A DNA stretch of 64,000 nt from Talpa occidentalis (GCF_014898055.3 NW_023602073.1:17965784-18029783); one strand, 5' to 3'; positions 1 through 13,470 are shown, counted from the first letter of the stretch. Numbers and translations are program-made. Notes: a model not told the origin generated them from the sequence alone.

Positions 1-644
1 CAGAAATTAAAAATATTAGTAATGAAAACATTAGTAATGAAAACATATCTCATTAGTTATGAAGTAATTACTTTGGCAGTAATAGTCCATTCCCAGGCCA
101 AAATTTATAGAATAAATTTGGGGGAAATACAAGGTTGCAAAGGCCCCCACTAACTTACTGCCTAAGTAAGTAATTTCATTAGTAATGAAAACACATCGTG
201 ATAGAATTAACTTTGACAAAGATAATGTAATAATTGAATAGGTATCTGATATCTGCAAAGATCTAGATATAGGGTCATTAATCTTCCCAAGACAGTCAGT
301 TTGCCTCTATTGCCAAGGGAATGGGAACCCTGATTGCTATAATCATTGTAGATTAGTTTTAAAGGAAATAAGTGTACAGTAAAAAAGGAAATATAATCAT
401 TTAATGTAGCTTGGAAGTAAATTCCCTTACAAATAGCTCATTCGTCTAAGACAGTGTTCAAGACATCATTTTGATTTGTCATCTCTGAGGAAGACCTGGC
501 AATTACTGAAAAGTATTTTAAGCTACAAGTATCTATTTTGTGGTAAGACATATATCACAATGTACATCTTTTCAATGACATGTTATTTTCACCTTAGGCC
601 TATTCTGCGGCTGATTGGCAATGGGTTAAATTGATACTTAGGGT
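1..644. other. AT-rich intergenic DNA, no gene
   Basis: No coding or RNA gene is visible. The start holds short direct repeats of an ATTAGTAATGAAAAC motif (about 17-50 and again near 177-192). One arm of a long inverted repeat lies at 71-146. Confidence 0.6.
71..146 (+). repeat. Left arm of an inverted repeat (partner 1063-1140)
   Basis: Read in reverse complement, this segment matches 1063-1140 over about 78 bp with roughly four mismatches. Both arms share the core TGGCCTGGGAATGGACTATT. The arms are about 0.9 kb apart and the space holds a minus-strand SINE. Origin is not known; an inverted local duplication is the simplest reading. Confidence 0.85.
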
Positions 645-923
645 TTTTTTAAGATTTTTTATTTATTTATGCATACAAGAGCTGGGGTACAGGCCAGAGG
701 TGTGTGTGGGGGGGGGAGAGGATTCACCAGAGACAGAGTGGGGAACAGAAAATGCAGATTGACAGAAGTACACTGCTGAGGGGAGCAGCCAGCAATACAG
801 AAGAGGTCTGCCATGCCATGTGGGTTGCTCTCTGGCTGGCTGGGGGATTAAACTCGTGCTGCAAAGGCTGCGGACAGCTTCATAGATTGCATCTTAACCC
901 CTTGTGCCACCAGGAAGGCCCAA
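645..923 (-). mobile_element. tRNA-derived SINE, older copy
   Basis: On the minus strand it begins with the family head (GGCCTTCCTGGTGGCACAAG) and runs through a B-box-like region and the body (CCCTCAGCAGTGTACTTC). It ends in an A-rich tail, read here as a T-rich start near 645-665. It diverges clearly from the young copies at 18.3 and 29.0 kb, for example in a decayed B box (GAGTTTAATCC), so it is an older insertion. Confidence 0.85.
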
Positions 924-1062
924 TATTTAGTTTTTCAAGCAAAGGATAAACAGTCACTTTCTCTTAAGGGAACTCCACCAGGGTAAAAATAACACAAAAG
1001 ATGGAAATTTGATTTATTTACCCTTTGGGCTGCTTCATTTTCTGAGCAATAGGAGAATTAGC

Positions 1063-1140
1063 GGGGACCTTTGCAGCCTTGTATTTCCCCCAAATTTATT
1101 CTACAAATTTTGGCCTGGGAATGGACTATTACTGCCTAAG
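1063..1140 (-). repeat. Right arm of an inverted repeat (partner 71-146)
   Basis: This is the reverse-complement partner of 71-146. The last ten bases, ACTGCCTAAG, also occur in direct orientation at 157-166, so the duplication was probably not a single clean event. Confidence 0.85.
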
Positions 1141-2595
1141 ATTCATTTTTAAATTCCTCTCCTTTCCCCAAAATTCTGGCTTTTTATTATGATTTCTATA
1201 TCCCATGACAGAAAGAAGTAACAAAGGAAGTATTTAGCTTGGAACTTATGATCTGATTATTTGGATTAATGGAGAAAGATCAGGGGACCATGTGACATAG
1301 GACAGAATTAGGAAATGACAAAAATCATTTATGTTGTTTCCTTGGAGGAAATGGTATTGAAGTGGTAAAGGAAAACGCCTTTCTTTCCGTCTTAATTCTT
1401 CATGTCATGTGTGTACCTTTTCCATGTGAAAATATATGCAACAAATCAGGTAGTAACAATTCAAGTAGACACATAAGAAGCTACATTAGTCCTCCTACAG
1501 ATCAATGAAGAGTCTTGAGACAGGATAGCCACCCCTCCCCCACCAAACTGTGTCAAAGCCAAGCTCATTTTCCTAACTTTAAACTGCTATGCTATGCATT
1601 CTCCTCATCACCACCCTCAATGTCGGTAAATAAAATGAATACAATGCTGGGGTTAAATCTGTAGGTGTCACACCATTCTAGAGTCCCCAGAAAGGTTTTT
1701 CATAGGCAATTGCCTAGAATCTGAAGTACTATTGCCTGAGAATTTGACAGGGAGTGATTTCTCACAAACATTAGGCCCTAGGCCCATCAAGGCTTAGCAG
1801 GAAATGTTTCTCACAATGAACCTTGGAAATGTGAAGTGTTCATCCCACGAGCTGCCAACCTGCCTCAAAGACTTAGAAATATGTGGGTAAGTTTATGCAG
1901 GATCCACAAAACGCTGTTTATGGGTCTTGGTGAGGCACAGGGTATTGGGGACTCCTGACAGCAACTCAGCTGTCCCAGCACAGATGACAAAATTATCTAT
2001 GAAGAAGGGTCATTTAAGTAACATTGCAAGTAATTTGCAACCAATCAAGGAACAAGTATGCCAGTGGGTTCTATTGACTTGTACACTCTGTTCACTGGAT
2101 TCCTTTAATAGATGTCATCTCAAAAATAAAATGTTCTTAACTTTGTTTCCTTGAATACCATGGGCACCTTTTACTGTGAGGTGACATTTCAGTTTTTCTT
2201 TTCTCTTTATTCATCTTCATCCAATCTTTGTTCTTTTCTCCCTTTGCAGTTCTCTTACCAGTGAACTGCTCACCCAGTTTTTCTGCCCATAACTGACAAT
2301 TTGGCATCTACTATGTGAAACTTCTAGGAAGTTTTAGAGGCGGTAAGAGGTGGAAAAAAATTCAGACAATCTCCCCAAGATAGTCAGAGCAGGCCTTCCT
2401 GAGATGTGCCACCTTGGCATGCAGATTGTTTTGAACTGAAATCAATCAAGGCCCTGAAGACTCAGGAGACACTTTTACCACTCCCTTAACTACATGGAAG
2501 AATTGGGGTCTTACCCAGAATTAGTGTTGTTACCAGAAATAAATTTTCTACAGCAGAAACCTTTCTATATGGTAGGACAAACATGTATTTTCAGA
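1141..2595. other. Intergenic DNA, nothing recognised
   Basis: AT-rich single-copy-looking sequence. No splice-bounded exon, tRNA or young repeat is visible. The open frames here are short and show no family signature. Confidence 0.5.
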
Positions 2596-2915
2596 GCTCT
2601 GTTAGAAAAGAGAGGAAGCCAAGAGTATCAGACGGAAGCAGCCTTTACTCAAAGTCTGGGAGGGATGACGCCCTGTAGGCTGAGAGTCGCCTCACAAAGT
2701 GGGAGAGAGGGTCTTTATAGGGTTAGGCAACAGCTGGAATTTTTGGTGTATATATGTGGGGGTCTCTTCTGCCTGAGGGGGTCTGCTGGAGTGTTTACGC
2801 GGTGGGGCAGGTCTGCTAGAATTACTATTGTTAGCTTTATTTCTGATTCTGCTTATCTCAGGTGCCCTCTTGCCTGGTTGTGTGGTTTTAGGAGGGGCCT
2901 GTTTGTGCTCTCTTG
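2596..2915 (-). mobile_element. Possible LTR-like fragment
   Basis: On the minus strand a TATA-like CCTATAAAGAC (near 2712-2722) is followed by a GC-richer stretch with CTCTCTCCCACTTTGTGAGG. This order resembles U3-R of a retroviral LTR. Ends, primer-binding site and a second LTR were not found, so the call is weak. An old, unnamed repeat is the main alternative. Confidence 0.3.
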
Positions 2916-3302
2916 ATGTTCATCATGTGATTTACCCTCCTCTTCCTTCAAGCCCCTATCTCAATCCTTAAATCAGGATGGCATGCCTGCCTCAATTTAC
3001 CTTTCTGTCTAGAACCCCTCATGTCTATGTGGGATGCCCACATGTTTATAATTAAATTGGTATTTTCCCTCTTATTAATCTGTCTAAAGTCAATTTCATT
3101 ACCCAACCAGAACTTGAGACTATTCCAGAAGTAAGGGTTGAGGCAAAATTTTCCCTCTTCTACAATATACATTCCAGCAGGAAACAAAATTAATTTTAAA
3201 ATAAAAATTATCAAATTTTTAGATTATGATCAGTGCGATAAGGAAAACCAAATCAGGTCTAGGCACTAAAAAGAGACAGGAACAGTTGTAAGCATTCTCA
3301 TT

Positions 3303-3500
3303 TGGGTATCTGTATTCATTTCCTGGGTGGGACTATCCATAACAATTCACCACAAATTATTATAAGCTTAAAACAACAAAAATTTATTCTCACAGCTCTG
3401 GTGGCCAGAAGTCTGCAACCTAGGTGCTACCAGGTTTGGTTCCTTCTAGAGGCTTTGAGGGAGTTAACTTCTTGTGCCCCTTGCCTAGGAGCTTGTCAGT
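3303..3500 (+). repeat. Old interspersed repeat fragment
   Basis: The motif ACCACAAATTATTATAAGCTTAAAACAACA, interrupted by substitutions, followed by TTTATTCTCACAGCTCTGG, GCCAGAAGTCTGCAACC and TTCCTTCTAGAGGCT, is a pattern repeated widely in mammalian genomes. I recognise it as an interspersed repeat but cannot name the family. No function is implied. Confidence 0.5.
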
Positions 3501-3779
3501 GTTAAACCTCAAGTGTTAGGATGCAATTAAAAAGGCAAAGTGTTTTAATTTTTGAGTCAAAGAATTGCAACCTGGGAGGGCACTGGTTCAGATTAGAAGC
3601 CCAAAATGTATCCTGAGAAGGGACCCTCCCAAGGACTTTAGGGGGTTCTTACAGACAGAAAAAGGAGGATGTAGTGGACAATGATGTAGCAGTTGAGGAG
3701 ATGCTAGGGTGAAAGAGTCACAAGATAAAATAGTCAGGTGGAGTAGGTAAAAAATACCTTAAATAGGTAAAAGCTTTTA

Positions 3780-4630
3780 TTAGTCCTTTAGTTACAGAGC
3801 AGGGAGAGGTGCACCCCAGAATGCCCAAACCTGCCTGATCTAAATAGGGTCTGCCATCTGCCACATCAAGACAAAACATAGAAGACCTTAATGTAAAGGA
3901 ACTTTAATACAATTAACATGTAATACAGAAAAGACAACAAATATAGTTTCCAAATGAAGCACCCAGTTACCCATCCCCTCATGGGTAAAAGTCCAGCCAA
4001 ACAGGGTTGGCCCAAAGCAAGGCCCAAAAGCGTGCCACAAGTCTAAAGCACCTTCTGGTGGGGACACATAAAAAAGGGTCAGAAACAGTCAGACAAGTCT
4101 AAAAGGAAAAGAGCAAAATCAAAATCAAGATAAAAGCTACCATTGTCACCTCCCCACGGGTCTCTCACCCACATCTGTGTCACTCAGTCCACGACCAAAA
4201 AGCAAGCACAGTTTCTTCACATGTCTCTGTGCTCCTTGTGCCTCCCCCAGGTCTCCTTCTGGCTCTTGGTCCTGCTTCCTTCCTAACCCAGTCTCCTCTG
4301 CAGCTTCTTCTCCACCCTGCTCAGCTCCTCCCTCCCTTGGGTAGGGCAGGGAACCTGGAACCTCCCCTTTTCCTGGGGACCACCCTGTTACACTTTGAAT
4401 GGAAGCTGAAAGTGGAAAAACAGGCTGGAAGGTCTCACAAGGACGTCAGTGCTGGGAGTAGGGATGATTAATGAATATTAAATTAAATCCCGCTATGGAA
4501 GTTTCCAGGAATCTGGGGTGGGGTCAGAAAAAATAATTAGCTATACCTTGCGGCATAGAGGATTATCATTCATAGGAGACAAACCCAATCTGGCCCCAAG
4601 GCAATAATTTCCACAGTAATTCTGATACCG
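3780..4630 (-). mobile_element. Dispersed ERV/LTR-like repeat, minus copy
   Basis: Reverse-complemented, 3780-4460 aligns with 10660-11350 on the plus strand. Shared landmarks are CCCCACCAGAA(G/A)GTGCTTTAGAC, TTTTGGGCCT, GTTTGGCTG and GGGGATGGG. The adjoining 4378-4630 aligns in the same orientation with 13225-13470, sharing GGAAGGTCTCACAAGGAC and GGGATGATTAATGAAT. A shorter relative lies at 24377-24700. The recurrence shows a repeat family. The neighbouring LTR suggests endogenous retroviral origin, but I see no intact viral reading frame. Confidence 0.55.
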
Positions 4631-4975
4631 AACGCCGGCCTCAGTTTCCCTCAGCCAATAAAAGGAAAAAAAAGTTGGAGGAAAAAGGAAAGTGGTTTAA
4701 TTTGTCGGCAAATGAGGAAGGCAGCAGAGTCATGGCAAAAAGACAACCGTCCTGCTCTAGCCGAGTGCAGGGGTATTTATACCAAAAAAAGGGGGGGGGT
4801 CTGATGGGTGGGGGTCTGCAAAGGGAAGGGGGAAGAGGTCTGCGCGGAGCCAGGGTGTCACCAACTTGCTTTTTCCTTGGAATGCAATAAGACAAGCCTG
4901 TCAAACAAGGGGGAACTGCGAGAATATGGGAAAGACAAACTGGTTCATGCTTATCTGAGAGACCAGTCATTTGTC
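4631..4975 (-). mobile_element. Probable solo or partial LTR
   Basis: On the minus strand the order is a C-rich U3-like segment, a TATA box GGTATAAATACC (plus-strand 4772-4783) and about 30 bp later a transcript-start-like region. It then continues to AAATTAAACCACTTTCC and ends in CTGAGGCCGGCGTTCGG. This is LTR architecture. It sits directly next to the ERV-like repeat 3780-4630 on the same strand. Boundaries are approximate. Confidence 0.5.
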
Positions 4976-5396
4976 ACTGCAGCATTATGAAAACACCGCA
5001 ACAGAACTTTGCTAAAAGTAACGCATTGAAATGCAAGAGAACAAGAACATGATCAGTAAGGGGATAACGTGCGACCACTTGAAATTGATTAAAAGATCTC
5101 GGAATCTGAACACTCGTGAAATCCCATGTGCATTTGAAAGAGAAGCACACACAATGTTTCTTGAAGGGCACAGCTATTCTTCAAGGGTTTGCTTTTTCAT
5201 GCGGCTTCGACATTGTAAAAGTTTTGTTTAACGAGGATGGGGCGGGAAGGCCATTCACTCAGAAGAGACAGAGGAAGTAACCTAGGTATTTAGGATTCCA
5301 GAGAATTCACTGACAGAGAACAAAGAGGCGAGCACACGCCGTCTGCTTCCTCTTTGGGGTCCCCTCCCCCAACCCAGATGGCCTTCCCGCCACCGC

Positions 5397-5440
5397 GCTT
5401 TCGGTTTTCACTCTGGTCCGCTAAAACTACTTATAAAACG
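5397..5440 (+). promoter_or_regulatory. H4 gene proximal promoter (Site II type)
   Basis: CGCTTTCGGTTTTCACTC (5397-5414) fits the IRF-type half of the H4 Site II element. GGTCCGC (5415-5421) fits the HiNF-P recognition core. TTATAAAAC (5431-5439) is the TATA box, about 48 bp before the start codon. Site II drives S-phase transcription of H4 genes in mammals. Spacing and order are as known for the family, which supports an active gene. Confidence 0.85.
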
Positions 5441-5465
5441 GAGCGGCGGCCGTGGACGGCACTGA

Positions 5466-5798
<333 letters not shown>

Positions 5799-5833
5799 AC
5801 GCATTGCGGGACCCCTTCCTTACACGGAAAAAA

Positions 5834-5873
5834 GGCCCTTTTTAGGGCCCCCAAATTCTCATCAAAAGAGCTG
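5834..5873 (+). promoter_or_regulatory. H4 histone 3' stem-loop and downstream element
   Basis: GGCCCTTTTTAGGGCC (5834-5849) forms a 6-bp stem with a four-T loop and fits the histone stem-loop consensus bound by SLBP. The purine-rich AAAAGAGCTG (5864-5873) is the U7 snRNA target. Cleavage should fall between them, giving a non-polyadenylated mRNA. The stem is richer in G-C pairs than those of the neighbouring H2B and H2A genes. Confidence 0.92.
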
Positions 5874-7570
5874 AGCTGACTGCAAGTGAGATTCCATTCT
5901 TGGCCACCACGGCTTAACTTAGCTTGACGTAGAGGAAGGGGTCAGTGCGCACTGGGGGCTACAGGCCCAAACTCTCCAGACCTGGTGGGCCTCTGGCGGT
6001 TGCTTCTAGCTGCGGGAGCGGGCCACAATGTACACTGTACCTAACTCAGTATGTTATCTAGGAGGGGTTTTCATAGTAGCCACATTCACGAATGAGAATA
6101 AAATATGTTGCTTTTCAGGGCTGTATTTTTAGCTTACATTCCCATAGTCCAGGACTGAGTCGAACAATTGTTACCCATAATTTGCTGATCACTAGGTATT
6201 TAGTTGCATTTCCCCGATTATGTAAGTATGCTTTATGCTTGCCTTCTGGGAACTGCCTGTTCTCATTTGCCTATTTTTAAAAATTTCCTGGGGTTTAAGT
6301 ATTTACGTATTTTCACTTTATATGACCGTATGGTCAACTTGTGGGTTGGTTGTTCTAAATATTGCTATGTACTTTTGAAAGCATAAAACTAACATTTTTC
6401 ATGGCTTTTGTGAATACCACTTTTCATATAGGAGTTATTTCCTTTCAATTCCCCAGGACTGCAGGCATCCATGGACATAACAATTTAGGCTGCTTATCTC
6501 ATTGTTTGACTTCAAATTGTAAAATAAGGCTTTTCTGAAAGACTTGGTAAGACTGAGCTTCCTAGTCTCTTCATAAGCAATCACTAGCAAATGCCTAAAT
6601 ATTTAAAGACATTATGAGACAAAAGAAAGTAGAGACAGAAATGCCTAAGATATTCTAAAGAGTATTCCAATTTGTGCTAAATACATATTATGTAATATTG
6701 TTGATAAATTTTATCCTTTTAAAATAAAATAGAGGTACTGATAACAACACCTATAAGTGACAAATATTTTATAACTGAACCTGTAATTTTCTTGACCACT
6801 CTCAGTAGGGAAGCCACTAACAGGCCTGTGTGGATGGAGCTATCTCTATTTCATTTAGTTACTCCTGTCTTCTATAATCCGTCAGGTTGTGGGGCTCAGA
6901 GTCATTTTGTCTCAGTGCCTCACAAAGATCTCATTTCTTCTGAACAGCACAGCACTTAACAGCTGAAAAGATTCCCACTGTTTTGTTTAAAAAAAAAAAA
7001 AAAAAAAAGGAAAACTTGTTCAGATTATTTACCTTGCTTCGCAACTATTAGTCGCGTAAGACAACTGACTGTGCCAATTTTTCCATTATACCATCTGTCT
7101 CTTATCCCCTCTCCAGCCACGTATTCCAATTTGAGAAGTGACATGAGCCTTACCACCCCTTGTACTCCACTTTAACTTGGGAGAAAACGCTGTTCTCACC
7201 TACTTGGAAATTTGACCTCCCCTATAAGCCATTATTTCAATAAAGGGCAATTCAAATACAGCCTGGCATTTGTCCTGACCCTAAATAGCCTGGAAAAGCC
7301 AAAACTTTGAGACTTTGTCTCACGAATTAAACAAGCTTCCTGCCACTCTGCGTTTTTCAGCTCATACGTTATTACACCTTCGGAAGCCCGTGACAATTTT
7401 TGCAACACACACACCACATTCACATTCCTGGTCTTGAAACCCCCCCACCCCCCCGTTTAAAAGAAGGCACTCAATATAATCCTGTTCCAACTTGGAGCAC
7501 AGGTGTAGGTACACAGTAACATTTGACAGAACTCTTAAAGCAACAAGGTTGTGATCCCCAACATGTAATT
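5874..7570. other. Intergenic DNA between H4 and H2B
   Basis: AT-rich, no gene. Contains an A20 run near 6990-7008 and a C-rich run near 7440-7455. No tRNA or young SINE is seen. Confidence 0.6.
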
Positions 7571-7611
7571 ACAGCTCTTATATTGACAATTTAGTGGCTC
7601 TGAAAAGAGCC
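7571..7611 (-). promoter_or_regulatory. H2B histone 3' stem-loop and downstream element
   Basis: The minus strand reads GGCTCTTTTCAGAGCC (7596-7611), the canonical histone stem-loop. The U7-pairing motif AAGAGCTGT (7571-7579) follows 16 bases further downstream. These direct 3' cleavage of the H2B mRNA without a poly(A) tail. Confidence 0.95.
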
Positions 7612-7648
7612 TTTGGGGTTAGTTAGTAAAGCCTCTTACTTGGCGAGT

Positions 7649-8721
<1,073 letters not shown>

Positions 8722-8751
8722 GGAGCAAGGTTAGCTACGCTGGAAAACAAA

Positions 8752-8792
8752 GGCTCTTTTCAGAGCCACCTACATTGTCACGGAAGAGTTGG
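8752..8792 (+). promoter_or_regulatory. H2A histone 3' stem-loop and downstream element
   Basis: GGCTCTTTTCAGAGCC (8752-8767) is identical to the H2B stem-loop. GAAGAGTTGG (8783-8792) is the U7-pairing element. It begins 30 bp after the H2A stop codon. Confidence 0.95.
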
Positions 8793-9616
8793 TACATACA
8801 ATCTATTCTCATTTCTTGAGCATCATTAAAAGGTGCTCCTTTACGCGAAGGTGAAGCTATTCTTAAGAGTAACTCTAAATATCTGACCGGCTGGAAGGAC
8901 AACTTGGGAGGTTGGCAGAACTAGTCCCAACCTGGACGATTTTGTAACTTTTAAGTTACATGTCTCATGCTTGATCGCACGGTAGGTGAATGCACTGGTT
9001 ACTTTTCAAAAATAAATGTAGCAATTTGGGTTACTCTGGACAGAAACAGCTCAGTTCTTAAATAAATTTTGCCAGACGATGGAATTAACTAAAGTTCTAC
9101 TTTTAACGGTTATTTCTACTTTCTATAGGCTCTAATTACAAATGGAGTTAGAATTTATTTGAAAATATGCAGAACTGAGTACCATGTTGGCAAATCCTAT
9201 TTCTTTGGAGCACCCATATTCATATAAGGCATATTCATATAAGGCACTCGAAGCTCTCAGGAAACAACAGTGAGTGCCACCCAAAAAATAAGCGCCCATG
9301 GGAGATATAAGTAAACATGTAATATGCCCTAAAGGATAGTACTACGACAGCTAGAGAGAATAATGAGAAGTCATATTGTAGACAGCAGGTGAATGGAGGT
9401 GACTTAATTGATCAGAAAACCTAAATACATTTTCTAAAAAAAGAAAGAAACAAGTTACTAGGGAGAGTCTTCCAAGTAGAAGGGACTGAAAATGCAAAAG
9501 CCCTAAGTCAGAAAATGTCTCTGGCAAAGGTCCACAAATTATAAGGTAATGAATGATAGGATGTTGGTTTATTCCTGTGCATGAAAATCAAAAGTGATAG
9601 CACTCTTATTAGTGTT
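8793..9616. other. Intergenic DNA, no gene
   Basis: AT-rich; contains a small tandem duplication of ATATTCATATAAGGC near 9216-9245. Nothing else recognised. Confidence 0.55.
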
Positions 9617-9629
9617 AAAAACAATTCAT

Positions 9630-9898
9630 GGCCTTCCCAGTGGCGCAGCGGGTTGAGTGCACTGCTGTGAAGCTGTCTGCAGCCTCTGTAGCGCGGGTTC
9701 GATTCGCGGCTGGCCAGGCAAAGTCCCACATGGCATGGCAGAACTCTTCTGTCTCACCCACTTCTCCCCTCAGCAGTGTATTTCAGTCTGCCTGTTCTGC
9801 TTCCCACTCTGTCTCTGGTGAATCCTTTTACCCTCTGGCGCCTTTGGCCTGTACACCAGTTCTTGTATAAAAACAAAAAATAAATCTTTAAAAAAAAT
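9630..9898 (+). mobile_element. tRNA-derived SINE, full length with TSD
   Basis: The head GGCCTTCCCAGTGGCGCAGC is followed by B box GGTTCGATTC, the family body and an A-rich tail. Target-site duplications AAAAACAATTCAT (9617-9629) and AAAAACAACTCAT (9899-9911) bracket it, differing at one base. It is moderately diverged from the younger copies at 18.3 and 29.0 kb. Confidence 0.9.
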
Positions 9899-9911
9899 AA
9901 AAACAACTCAT

Positions 9912-10659
9912 CTGAATAAATTTAGAGAGAAACTGACTTTTTTCAATTAGCCATCAATGGGACAGCGTCCCATCTGGCAAACAGAAAAATGCTGCCAGGA
10001 GTTGTAAAAAATGGAAGGTTTTTCGGCTCAGAAAAGAGGGTGGGACCAGAAACTATTTCAGGCAAAACCACCTTGCTTTAGGGAAAGTCAGATTAGATGA
10101 CTACAGCTTACCAGGAAAATTCCAGATTGATCAATTTAAAATTCCACTTTTGGGCTTGGCTGAAACTGCCTTTAGGTATTAAGTCTTGCTGGGGCTTGAC
10201 CTAAACCTCCACTTTGACCTCTTGTTTCTTTGGCTTTAACAATAAAAGAGGTTGTGGAATTCAGCCCACTTATTTTTTTAAAAAATTAAAATATCAACTT
10301 TCTTATATGGTTCACAAACTGAAAGATTGACGGAGACATACTTTATAACTCAACACACACCGACCTTCCTGGTACTTAGAGTCTTGTAGTAGCCCCACTG
10401 AAAAATATAATAAAACATGAATTCCAGAGCACAAAAAATATGGTGATGTAGTGCTGCAGGTTGGATTCTCTGCAAGCAGATGCTGAGATGGAGTTTGGGG
10501 TGCAAGATATTTATTAAAGACCAAGTACTAAGCTTAGACAGAGGAGAGTGTAAAACTGACAGACAGGCCGTACAAATATGCCCGGGGAGGGGGGCGGGGG
10601 GGTGTGCCGGTGCTGCCTGTCAGTTGCCTACAGTGAGCCAAGTGTCTCTGAATAAGTCT
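9912..10659. other. Intergenic DNA, no gene
   Basis: No gene or nameable repeat. A G-rich run lies near 10580-10603. Confidence 0.5.
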
Positions 10660-11350
10660 TCATGCCCCCACTTGCTCTGCCGAGGTATAACGTTAGCCCC
10701 TACAGAAAGGGAGTTTCCACGTTTCCTGTCCACCCTAGGAAGGGTAAAGCTGAGCAGCAAGGGAAGGCTAAAAAGGATTTGGGAGATAAGAAGCAGGAGT
10801 GAGAAGACTTGGAGCGGGCACATGGAGCAGAGACATATGTGAAGAAGAAGCCATGCTTGCTTCTTGGCCTTGGAATTATACCGGGGACTTAGGGCACATG
10901 GGAGAAGACAACTGGAAGAGACTTGGTGAAAGGCCCATGGAGAGACTGACAATGGCAGCCTTTATCTTCACTTGTATTTTGATTTTGCTCCTTCCTTCTA
11001 GACTTGCCTGGCCCCTTCTGCCCCTCTCCTATGGGTCCCCACCAGAAAGTGCTTTAGACATGTGGCAGGTTTTTGGGCCTCAGCTGCCCGCTTTGGGCCA
11101 TCCCTGTTTGGCTGTGCATTTACCCACAAGGGGATGGGAAACTTTGGGTGCTTGATTTGGAAACTTTATTCTTCCCCTTTTCTGTATATGCACACTAATT
11201 GTATTCAAGTTAATTTCCATTAAAGGTCTTATGCACTAGATTATGTTTTGTCTTGATGTAGTATATGGACAGAACCCTTTTAGAGTGTTCTGGGGTACCC
11301 CTCACCTACCCTATGACATAATGATTCTGCTCAAGCATCTGGAATGTGCA
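10660..11350 (+). mobile_element. Dispersed ERV/LTR-like repeat, plus copy
   Basis: This is the plus-strand relative of 3780-4460 and 24377-24700, with shared landmarks TTTAGACATGTGGCAGG, TTTTGGGCCTC and GGGGATGGGAAAC. A partial, more diverged repeat of its 3' end follows at about 11570-11760, sharing ATTATGTTTTGTCTT/GTATGTTTTGTCTT and the CAGAACCC motif. Family name unknown; no reading frame is conserved between copies. Confidence 0.5.
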
Positions 11351-12375
11351 CACACCTCCCCACCACTTCTTATAGAAAACTCTGACTTAACTATGCTGAT
11401 GCAAACTGCATTTTTTTTTTTATGCTGAACTTCTGGAAGTAGAGCTGTGAACACTTATTAAGAATGAATATATACAGATACCATCTGTATGCTTCAGATA
11501 AGTTTTAAGTGTAGAGCTTTTCAAGGGGAAACTATTTTGACTATATTCTTTCTCTTCTCTCATTTACACACTATTTTCTATTGAAGATCTTACACACTAA
11601 GAGTATGTTTTGTCTTTGTGCAGTGGGTAGCAGAACCCATTGAGAGCAGGTTTGGACACCGCAGGATGCCCCTCAGTCTGCCTGATAACAAAGGGATGGA
11701 TCTGAATGCCCCCTGGGAGGGGTGATCTTGAGTAGGGAGGAGTTTTGCAGCTCAGGCAAGCACAGGGAATGGACAGAGGCTGCCAATTAGCTGTGCTCCC
11801 TGCAGTTGAACAGCAAGTCTTTCTTTCTGGGAGGGGCAATGTGGACACCGCATCCCACGTCTGTGATATGTATTAATGTGAATACAAATGTCAGTGTTGA
11901 ATAATGTCTGTGATGATTTTTGTAAGACTGACTTTAGCATGCATAGCTGGTCTTCCTTCTCTACATTCTCAGGTAGCTTAAAGACTTTTGTTTTTAGAGA
12001 AATGAGAAACCCTACAGACTTTCTAGAAAGTTTTCTTAAAAATCTACACTAATTTCATATACTCCTGTAAGCTGAAGTGCTTCAATTATTCCAAAAGGAA
12101 AGTGATATAAAACAATTATAAGGAATATGAGAAGATCTTCCACTGGCCTTCACTCAGTCCTTTCATTTCCCCAGTACTGAGAAATAATATAATTTTGTAC
12201 CATAATGTGAAAGTTCTGAATAACGAAGGTCCAAGAGGAAAGTGAACGTTTAAAGGAAACAGATATTAAGTGCAGGCGCTTATAGGCTACCCATGTAACA
12301 TGAAGCATTTATTTCATTGTTACACTGCCTTGAAGTGGACATTGTTCCAATTCCAACTTAGAAAGAAATGTTACA

Positions 12376-12740
12376 GACTGAATGTTTATATCCACCCTCC
12401 CCTCATTCATATGTTGAAATCCTATACCCAATGTGATAATATTTGGAAGGTGGGGCCTTCAGGAGGTAACTGGGTTCAGATGAGGTCATGGGAGTAGAAT
12501 CCTCATGATGAGATTAGTGGTCCTAGAGAAAAGAACCAGGACCACCCCCACCCTTCCTCAAGACCACAAAGGTATGAGCCCGCTGCATGGCAGACGAAGC
12601 CAGGAGCAGGCCTCACCAAACACTGAATGCTGGCACCTTGACCTTAGCCTCCTTGGACTCTGGAACTCTGAAAAACAAATGCTTGTTGTTGAATCACCCT
12701 AGCATATGGTATTTGTCATAGCAGCCCAAACTGAATAACA
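12376..12740 (+). mobile_element. MLT1-type (MaLR) LTR
   Basis: The stretch from ACTGAATGTTTATATCCACC through CATATGTTGAAATCCTA, TGTGATAATATTTGGA, GGTGGGGCC and GGTATTTGTCATAGCAGCCC follows the MLT1 consensus order closely. It is an old, non-coding solo LTR common to placental mammals. Confidence 0.8.
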
Positions 12741-13224
12741 CAATAAAGTACAGTATTATTCAATTGGATTCTCGATTTGTAAGAGATAAAGCTATATCAG
12801 AATATTCTTTACCACAACACAGAACTCAAAACTGCCTTCTTTTAACTAGCTGGTGCCCAGTGATCTGATCTAATCTGTGCAAAAACATGGGTGTGAACAT
12901 TATAGGGAGATGCTGGAAGATTTTAACAGGAAAGAATCAGGATCAGATTTCCATTAACACATACCAGGTAGGAAAGAATAAAACTAGACTTAATTATTCA
13001 ACCCCTGTTTACAATAGTTCAAAGTAAATGACCAAAAAATTTTGAAAATAGGGGTCACACTTAAAAATATATAATTTTTCTGGTGTATCACCCTTCACAC
13101 CCCATCTCTATACCTATTACTAGATGGAGAAATGGTCATGTGTTAGTTGTAGGGGAAAACTGTAACATCAAATCTAACATGTGAAGGTTCATACCCCAAA
13201 GTAACTACATGATGTGGATAATTA

Positions 13225-13470
13225 GTGATGGAAACTTAGAGTAGAAAAATTGAGGCTGGAAGGTCTCACAAGGACAGGCACCAGAGGTAGGGGTAGGGAT
13301 GATTAATGAATCTTGGACTAAACCTGGCTATAGAAATTTCCAAGAATCTAAGATGGAGTCAGAAAAGATTATCAACTAAAGGTGGGGGCAGAGAGGATTA
13401 TCAGTCTTAGAAGACCAACCCAATCTGTCCCCAAAGGGATACTTTCCACAATAAATCCATCAAAAGCACA
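13225..13470 (-). mobile_element. ERV-like repeat, second copy of 4378-4630
   Basis: It aligns end to end and in the same orientation with 4378-4630, sharing GGCTGGAAGGTCTCACAAGGA, GGGATGATTAATGAAT and GAGGATTATCA. Unlike the 4.4-kb copy it is not next to the 3780-4378 type sequence, so the two copies were assembled or truncated differently. Confidence 0.6.

Noticed and set aside
2494..2916. A 140-codon open frame
   Set aside because: No family signature, no splice context and overlap with LTR-like sequence.
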